Source: Fibrobacter sp. UWB11
GTDB lineage: Bacteria; Fibrobacterota; Fibrobacteria; Fibrobacterales; Fibrobacteraceae
Assembly: GCF_900143015.1 (NCBI RefSeq)
Contig: NZ_FSRT01000006.1
Coordinates: forward strand, 1 to 57,519
DNA length: 57,519 nucleotides
Reading direction: 5' to 3'
Shown here in pieces: positions 52,894 through 57,519 of this stretch. How positions within the stretch are numbered: the first letter of the stretch is position 1; every line of letters begins with the position of its first letter. A program made the position numbers and the translations under genes. The notes below the pieces were generated by a model. The model was not told the origin of the DNA. It did no database searches and was given only the letters and a program-made list of their open reading frames with translations.

Positions 52894-53042
52894 GTCATTC
52901 CCGGTTTAACCGGGAATCTCCATAAAGGCGAATGCTGCGAAAATGCTTGCATTTTCATAGCTGAGCCGAATGGAGTGGGCTATAGCCCCATCTCCTTCTT
53001 GTAAAAATGAAAGGGAGATGCCTGCTCGGTGGCAGGCATGAC
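52894..53042. repeat. Cluster of three palindromic repeats, including structured element C
   Basis: 52894-52921: GTCATTCCCGG-TTTAA-CCGGGAATCTCC, a GTCAT-type palindrome. 52920-52973: element C, CCAT/ATGG, GGC/GCC, GCT/AGC, GAAAATGC-TT-GCATTTTC, the same framework as element A with different but still paired bases, followed by small hairpin GGGC-TATA-GCCC (52977-52988). 53013-53042: GATGCCTGC-TCGGTG-GCAGGCATGAC, nearly identical to 10039-10067. No gene in the gap 52875-53065. Confidence 0.7.
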
Positions 53043-53065
53043 AAGCAGAATATTAGGAGTATTTT

Positions 53066-53899
53066 ATGAAGTTTTTGCAATTTATGTTATTGTGTGCCTC
53101 GACACTATTCATCGCCTGCGCGGGCTCGCGAGATTCCTCGTCGGAAGGCTCTGCCGATGACATGGCCGATGCTCCGTGCACAGAATGTGGTACGCGAGGT
53201 GAAATTGAACTGAAAATTACAGACGAAAAATTTTATCGCGAATGGAATTCCGCTGCGTTTAGCCGCATCGATTCGAATGCGGTTGTCGGTGTTTTCCCTG
53301 CGCTCAAGGTCACTGCAAATCGCCCCGAAAGTTGCAAAATGTGCCATAGCTACAGCGCTGATGCTCTTGATTTTGACCTCGCTCGCGTCGAAGATTCTTT
53401 GTTTGTAAAAGCCTTCCCGAAAATGACTCGTGAACTCATGCTTCCGGGCATGCGCGTTCCTGATGCCGATTCCGCTTACATAGATACGTTGTCTGCAAAG
53501 CTTCTCAAGATGAAATTTGTCGAAGGCAAACGACTTGATGATGTAACTCCGTGGAAAGAACGTGATGGCGTTGAACAGACATTGACACGTCAATTACCGT
53601 TTGAACTTTCGGATTTGCTCAATAAAATCGCAAGTCGCTATGAACTCCGCTATTTGACAATTCCACTCCTGATGGATGTCACGATGGATCCTGACTTGGG
53701 CAAGAAAGGCGGATTCAAATGGGAGATTGTTTGGAGCATGTGGGATGCCCGCTACGGCGAACTCGTTTGCCTTACGTATTCCTCGTTTACCGCAGCAACG
53801 ACAACGCGTGTAGCGCCCGAAAAAGAATGGGCGACCCCGTTCGCCTCTAGACTTTGGAAATTACTCAACACCGACGTTGCGCATTTCGAGAATCACTGA
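53066..53899 (+). CDS. Lipoprotein of unknown function
   Basis: 277 aa. Signal peptide with lipobox LFIAC (Cys about 18). The mature part has two CxxC pairs (APCTECGTRG near 38 and ESCKMCHSYS near 93) that could bind metal or form disulfides, followed by a mixed alpha/beta domain with repeated aromatic patterns (WEIVWSMWDARYGELVCLTYSSFTA). No family recognised. The gene lies between two repeat-rich gaps. AGGAG about 8 bases before the ATG. Confidence 0.75.
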   Translation: MKFLQFMLLCASTLFIACAGSRDSSSEGSADDMADAPCTECGTRGEIELKITDEKFYREWNSAAFSRIDSNAVVGVFPALKVTANRPESCKMCHSYSADALDFDLARVEDSLFVKAFPKMTRELMLPGMRVPDADSAYIDTLSAKLLKMKFVEGKRLDDVTPWKERDGVEQTLTRQLPFELSDLLNKIASRYELRYLTIPLLMDVTMDPDLGKKGGFKWEIVWSMWDARYGELVCLTYSSFTAATTTRVAPEKEWATPFASRLWKLLNTDVAHFENH

Positions 53900-53904
53900 T
53901 TTAG

Positions 53905-54003
53905 TTACTAGTTCTTAGTCATTAGTTATTAGATTAATTTTTGGCGCCTTCGGCGCGATTATAAATAACTACAGACCATTGACTAAAGACTAATTACTAC
54001 TTT
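53905..54003. repeat. Large imperfect inverted repeat of TTAGTTA-like units before psd
   Basis: The left arm has TTAGTTACTAGTTCTTAGTC and CATTAGTTATTAG; the right arm has AATAACTACAGACCATTGAC and TAAAGACTAATTACTAC, roughly its reverse complement. Between them is GGCGCC-TTC-GGCGCG. Same architecture as 15655-15779 but with a different unit. Confidence 0.6.
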
Positions 54004-54010
54004 TTAAGTT

Positions 54011-54865
54011 ATGAACACTCCTTTCTACGTTTTTATGAAGCTTTTGCCGAAGAACGCTGCAAGTCGCGTCTTTGGTGCGTTTACGCGTTTGCGTATCCCG
54101 TTCTTGAGCAAGTTCGCTCGTAACGCTTTCGCTAGCTACTATAAGCTGGACATGGCTGAGGCAGAGTATCCGCTGAGCCATTACAAGAACATTGGCGAAC
54201 TTTTCATCCGTAGGCTCAAGCCGGGCATGCGTCCTGTTGCCGATGCCGAAATCGTAAGTCCGGTGGATGGAGTGCTTTCGCAAACGGGTACGTTCGATGG
54301 TGACGAACAGAACTTGATTCAGGCAAAGGGCAAAACATACACGCTCACGAGCCTGTTGCGCAGTGCTGAACTCGCAGAACGTTTCAAGGGTGGCGCATTT
54401 GCGACAATTTATTTGGCCCCGTTTAATTACCACCGTATCCACAGCCCTGTTAAGGGAAACCTCGTGCTTTCAAGCTACTGCCCGGGTACGCTTTGGCCGG
54501 TGAATGTCGGGAGCGTCGAACGTGTTGAAGGTCTTTTCTGCATCAACGAACGCTTGACCAGCCAACTGCGTTTGGCGGACGGTTCCGAAGTGCTCGTGGT
54601 TAAGGTCGGTGCAACGAACGTTGGCCGCATTGGCGTTGTGTATAATGATTCTATCTTGACGAATGCAGGCAAGCTCCCTCGCGATAAAAAACGTTTGGAT
54701 TGGGTTCCAAATAAAGAATTTCCGTTTGAACGCGGCGATGAACTTGGTCGATTTGAAATGGGCAGTACCGTGATTCTCGTGGTCGATAAAAATATCCGCG
54801 AACGTCATCCGGATTTGTTCAAGTCGCGTCTTGGTCAGGCCGTGAAGGTGGGCGAGGCTCTCTAG
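54011..54865 (+). CDS. psd: Phosphatidylserine decarboxylase proenzyme
   Basis: 284 aa. Converts phosphatidylserine to phosphatidylethanolamine at the inner membrane. Motifs: YPLSHYKNIGELFIRRLKPGMRPV, SPVDGVLSQTG (catalytic Asp), APFNYHRIHSPVKG (His), PGTLWPVN, NERLT, VKVGATNVGRI, and RGDELGRFEMGSTVIL, where the (M/L)GST Gly-Ser bond is self-cleaved to make the pyruvoyl group. All key residues are present. The next gene begins directly after its stop. Confidence 0.96.
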   Translation: MNTPFYVFMKLLPKNAASRVFGAFTRLRIPFLSKFARNAFASYYKLDMAEAEYPLSHYKNIGELFIRRLKPGMRPVADAEIVSPVDGVLSQTGTFDGDEQNLIQAKGKTYTLTSLLRSAELAERFKGGAFATIYLAPFNYHRIHSPVKGNLVLSSYCPGTLWPVNVGSVERVEGLFCINERLTSQLRLADGSEVLVVKVGATNVGRIGVVYNDSILTNAGKLPRDKKRLDWVPNKEFPFERGDELGRFEMGSTVILVVDKNIRERHPDLFKSRLGQAVKVGEAL

Positions 54866-55696
54866 TTGGTCTCGGTAAAGCGGTTCATTCACGACGAGCC
54901 TGCGCTATTCAAGGCTTCAAAGGCTTTTGTCGCGCAGCTTTTTCGCTGTGCCGATCCGATAGTTTACGTTGCGTGCAAACTATCGGATAAAAATGAACAA
55001 ATTGCATGGACTTTGCTTGGGAGCGCTCTTTTTCAGGAACGCTCCTATCCCGAAATTTTGCGGTTGATGTTGGCCTTGCACGAACGGTTTCCGGGCGATA
55101 AACTTTGGTCGCTCCCCGTACCAAAGGGCGGCGAAATCGAAGAGGTCGTGGAACAGACGTTCAATAGCCGCAATTGGTCTGTGTTCGAAAATGTTGCCGG
55201 AATTTTCTGGAGTGTAGGGCTTTTTGTCCGTCACCATCCCGATTTGGTTGCCTGGATGCGCGAACGCACTCCCGAAGAAATGTGGCGCGACTTGGGCGAA
55301 ATCTATTTCATGGGGCGTTCTAACCCACGTCCGAAGGCTTGCGCTGCGATTTACCGTCTGATTGCGCCTGCTCCACTCGGGCTCGGGCTTGCTTACCGTG
55401 AATGTGCAAAGATGCCTCCGCTGCCGCTTACAATGGGTGCCCGCCGCTTTCTTGCCATGCTAGGCCCTGCTAAGGAAGATAACTTTTCCGAGCTGGATTC
55501 CAAAGAAAAACAAAAACTGGCAAATGAGTTTTTTGTCGCGCTAGCTCCCGAAAATCCCTACTTTGCAGCCCATTCGTTGCAGTTCTTTCTTGAAAACGGA
55601 ACGAACGGTTTTATTTGTCGTGAACTGACTGCGAATTGTTCCGAGTGTCCTCTTTATGAGTATTGCAATTACGCCGAAGTTCGCAAACGTTATTGA
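54866..55696 (+). CDS. Divergent endonuclease III-like [4Fe-4S] protein
   Basis: 276 aa from a TTG directly after the psd stop, with GAGG about 8 bases upstream. The C-terminus carries CRELTANCSECPLYEYC, exactly C-x6-C-x2-C-x5-C, the iron-sulfur loop of endonuclease III/MutY, preceded by FAAHSLQFFLENGTNGFI where EndoIII has a similar helix. LPLTMGARRFLAML may correspond to the helix-hairpin-helix LPGVGRKTANVV, but its Gly and catalytic Lys are not conserved and the VDTHV catalytic Asp is not evident. The N-terminal 150 residues are helical and unfamiliar. It may bind DNA without glycosylase activity. Confidence 0.6.
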   Translation: MVSVKRFIHDEPALFKASKAFVAQLFRCADPIVYVACKLSDKNEQIAWTLLGSALFQERSYPEILRLMLALHERFPGDKLWSLPVPKGGEIEEVVEQTFNSRNWSVFENVAGIFWSVGLFVRHHPDLVAWMRERTPEEMWRDLGEIYFMGRSNPRPKACAAIYRLIAPAPLGLGLAYRECAKMPPLPLTMGARRFLAMLGPAKEDNFSELDSKEKQKLANEFFVALAPENPYFAAHSLQFFLENGTNGFICRELTANCSECPLYEYCNYAEVRKRY

Positions 55697-55717
55697 TGTA
55701 TGCTAAATTTTATTCGT

Positions 55718-56584
55718 ATGAATCGATTCCCGTTCAAAAAGCATAAGACTACGGCGCTATTTAGGAGCCTGCTTGGTGCTGCACTTTGTGTTTCCTTGTT
55801 TGCATGCGAACAGAAAGTTGATGAAACGGTCGATTACACGCTGATGTGCTACAACGATATTTGGCCAATGGATGAAATCCATATAAACGACGGCTCAAAC
55901 TACGACATCAAGGCGCTTGAGAAAAAAATCGATTTGCGTTACCCGATGATGCTTGGCGACACGCTCGACGTGACGATTCTTGAATTTAAGAGTGACGTCT
56001 ATGCGTTGGATTATTACATCAATAGCGGACGCTTCCAGGGAATTGTGCCTATTTTGCGCGGAGCGTTCTTGGAACAAAGTATTCGTTCTGGTGCGCGTAT
56101 TTTCGTTTTCAAGCACGACAGCTTCCGCCGTTACGAACGTAGCGACCTCGAAAGTTACGTCCGCCGTTACCCGAATCCGCGTCATGGCGGTTTCCCGCAA
56201 GAATTCCTGAGCCTCCCGTTTGAACATCGTGAACCGGGGCACACTTCCATCCAGACCAAGTATTTCATTGGAGTCAAGGCTTATTTCCCAGTGCTTGCGC
56301 AGAGTTACCGCGATGCGGACTTGCAGTGGAATGTGGCTCGCAGTTGGGACCTTGTAGACGAAAATGATTTTATCGCCTGGGGGCGTCAACTGAATATTGT
56401 GCATCCGAAGGGAATTTATCGCGAAGCATCAACTCTTTACTTTGATGCGGGCGAGGGTGTGAACGGTATGGCAACGAGACTGCCGGGCGGTCGTGTGGTG
56501 GCGGTGTGGGGTTACCTCGATTGGACCGATCTGGAACGTAAGTTCTTTACCGCAAGTGACCGCGTCTACGGCGCACGATACTAA
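55718..56584 (+). CDS. Lipoprotein of unknown function
   Basis: 288 aa from ATG 55718; TAAATT at 55704-55709 ends 8 bases before it, the leaderless spacing seen elsewhere here. ATG 55700 is the alternative. Basic N-terminus, hydrophobic core and lipobox SLFAC (Cys about 30). The mature part has a DTLDVTILEFKSDVYALDYYINSGRF strand-helix segment and a DLESYVRRYPNPRHGGFPQEFLSLPF segment. Pattern resembles DUF6599-type lipoproteins, but I cannot confirm the family. It probably resides in the envelope. Confidence 0.72.
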   Translation: MNRFPFKKHKTTALFRSLLGAALCVSLFACEQKVDETVDYTLMCYNDIWPMDEIHINDGSNYDIKALEKKIDLRYPMMLGDTLDVTILEFKSDVYALDYYINSGRFQGIVPILRGAFLEQSIRSGARIFVFKHDSFRRYERSDLESYVRRYPNPRHGGFPQEFLSLPFEHREPGHTSIQTKYFIGVKAYFPVLAQSYRDADLQWNVARSWDLVDENDFIAWGRQLNIVHPKGIYREASTLYFDAGEGVNGMATRLPGGRVVAVWGYLDWTDLERKFFTASDRVYGARY

Positions 56585-56607
56585 TTTTTTATTACTATAT
56601 TCAGAAT

Positions 56608-56949
56608 ATGGCTATTGAAAAACTTGCAGAAACTCTTTTGGAAAAGCTCCGCTATATCACCAAGGCGGAAACTGTAATTGGCGAACCTATCCAGGCGGGC
56701 GAATCGACCGTGGTGCCCGTGAGCCGCGTTTCTCTTGGCTTTGGCTTCGGCGGCCTTCAAGGGAAGGGTGACACGTCTGCATCTGGCGGTGGCGCTTCTG
56801 TCGAACCGGTGGCGTTCCTCGTCATCAAGGGCGACGATGTGCGCATCATGCCGATTACCAAGGACAGTTCCCTCGTCTCGAAGGTGATGGATATTGTTCC
56901 TGACGTTATGAACAAATTTACTGGCAAGAAGTCGCTGAACGACGTTTAA
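56608..56949 (+). CDS. GerW/YtfJ-family protein
   Basis: 113 aa. ETVIGEPIQAGESTVVPVSRVSLGFGFGG, a Gly/Ser-rich loop, then EPVAFLVIKGDDVRIMPITKDSS matches the YtfJ/GerW family core (GxPI...ViPvskvsfGFG...P.afivi..g.v.ll). Known in Bacillus as a spore germination protein, but the family is common in non-sporulating bacteria where its role is unclear. TATATT (56596-56601) ends 6 bases before the ATG. Confidence 0.9.
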   Translation: MAIEKLAETLLEKLRYITKAETVIGEPIQAGESTVVPVSRVSLGFGFGGLQGKGDTSASGGGASVEPVAFLVIKGDDVRIMPITKDSSLVSKVMDIVPDVMNKFTGKKSLNDV

Positions 56950-56984
56950 TCGTCTTAAGACTTAGCCTTTTGATTGCTTATGTT

Positions 56985-57010
56985 GCCCGCCGTTGTGCGG
57001 GCTTTTTTTT
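56985..57010 (+). terminator. Terminator of the GerW-like gene
   Basis: GCCCGC-CGTTGT-GCGGGC followed by TTTTTTTT. Confidence 0.92.
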
Positions 57011-57161
57011 GATGTGGTGGAAATTGGTCGAAAAATGAATTTTATTGGTCAAATTTTTCTTGAACTTTGTTTTGTAAAAAACTATTAAATTTTTGAGAAC
57101 ATTTAGTAGTGATTGTTCTCACACATGTTCTTGTAAAAAATGTAAAAATTTGCGTTTTCTA

Positions 57162-57190
57162 TTGACATTCGCTATTTAAAAGAGTATCTT
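57162..57190 (+). promoter_or_regulatory. Near-consensus sigma-70 promoter
   Basis: TTGACA (57162-57167), exactly 17 bases, TATCTT (57185-57190). It is the most consensus-like promoter seen in the window, with an AT-rich upstream region (57040-57160), as expected for a stable RNA or a highly expressed gene lying to the right. Confidence 0.72.
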
Positions 57191-57196
57191 TGAATA

Positions 57197-57422
57197 CGTA
57201 AAATTGAGAATGGTGACGCCTTTGGGTGTGTATGGACTAGGAATTTTGAGAACGTCTGGGGGTCTCTGTCCATTCTCTAAGTTTCGCAAGGTGAATTGGT
57301 GCATTTTGCGAAGCGCCCGGCACGGGGTTATACGTGCCACGGAATCCTCCTCCAAGGCGCCGTAATGGCGTACTCCTAACACAAAAAAATAGGACCTCCT
57401 CATGAACAATGAGGAGGTTCTT
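57197..57422 (+). ncRNA. Candidate structured RNA or long leader at the window edge
   Basis: Downstream of the strong promoter, with no ORF. Paired elements: GAGAATGG/CCATTCTC (about 57208 and 57270), TTCGCAA/TTGCGAA (about 57284 and 57306), GGCAC/GTGCC, and ACCTCCTCAT-GAACA-ATGAGGAGGT (57394-57418). The last has no clean T-run, so termination is uncertain. It does not match tmRNA, RNase P RNA, SRP RNA or tRNA signatures. The remaining bases 57423-57519 show a CCCGC-TAT-GCGGG hairpin and nothing else. Confidence 0.35.
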
Positions 57423-57519
57423 CGTTAAGTCCTTTAGGTAAGAAGCCGATGCGTAGCAGCGGCTTTAACAACCACCCGCTATGCGGGTGAGATTAGAGCT
57501 TAAGCCATTACGAATAGAA

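Noticed and set aside
57197-57519. tmRNA, RNase P RNA or SRP RNA at the right edge
   Set aside because: None of their signature sequences (tRNA-like ends, GAGGAAAGTCC, GGAAGGAAGCAGC) is present.

Overview
The window looks like chromosome of a Fibrobacter species (phylum Fibrobacterota). The evidence is two proteins of the TIGR02147 family, a lipoprotein ending in the Fibrobacter major paralogous domain (FISUMP), serine-rich linkers in a secreted protein, a tandem-duplicated UvrA, and many lipoproteins seen only in this group. No phage, insertion sequence or CRISPR array is visible. Most of the window is core genome, with AT-rich accessory pockets near 280-1218, 31800-34460 and 43000-44430.

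Layout. 1-150: end of an rRNA operon (5S rRNA and terminator). 280-8253: a co-directional block with a lipoprotein, a GH57-like protein, a membrane STAS protein, a lytic transglycosylase, a TolC-type channel, an MlaC-like protein, a DUF2953 protein and rRNA pseudouridine synthase RsuA. 8359-11996: HU, a tRNA-dihydrouridine synthase, and the first TIGR02147 regulator with its lipoprotein. 12142-25405: three cyclic-dinucleotide signalling proteins (membrane HD-GYP, FIST-GGDEF-HD-GYP, sensor-GGDEF) among aminotransferase, citrate synthase, ArgF, DusA, a 31-residue COX24-like basic protein and an orphan solute-binding protein. 25525-31571: Nudix-like protein, DUF3332 lipoprotein, then a run of TPR lipoprotein, protein kinase, sigma-54 activator, secreted protein and beta-barrel. 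31608-34456: tRNA-Ala, FISUMP lipoprotein, two unknown genes and a nuclease remnant. 34490-42860: double UvrA, an FGE-domain secreted protein and a membrane protein. 43124-47599: unknown secreted protein with small ORFs on either side, YchF, a MATE exporter and a probable structured RNA. 47634-57519: second TIGR02147/lipoprotein pair, peptidase-MA protein, asparaginase, Dtd, Psd, an endonuclease III-like Fe-S protein, a GerW-like protein, and a strongly promoted structured RNA or leader at the right edge.

Three cross-cutting patterns stand out. First, about ten genes have a TATATT-like -10 box ending 6-8 bases before the start codon and no Shine-Dalgarno sequence, which predicts leaderless mRNAs. 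Second, several palindromic repeat families occur, two copies of one being embedded in frame in enzyme genes; another forms a long hairpin whose paired positions covary between copies. Third, the TIGR02147 regulator plus downstream lipoprotein unit occurs twice with the same order and tight spacing.

All functional calls come from reading motifs by eye; no database search was run.
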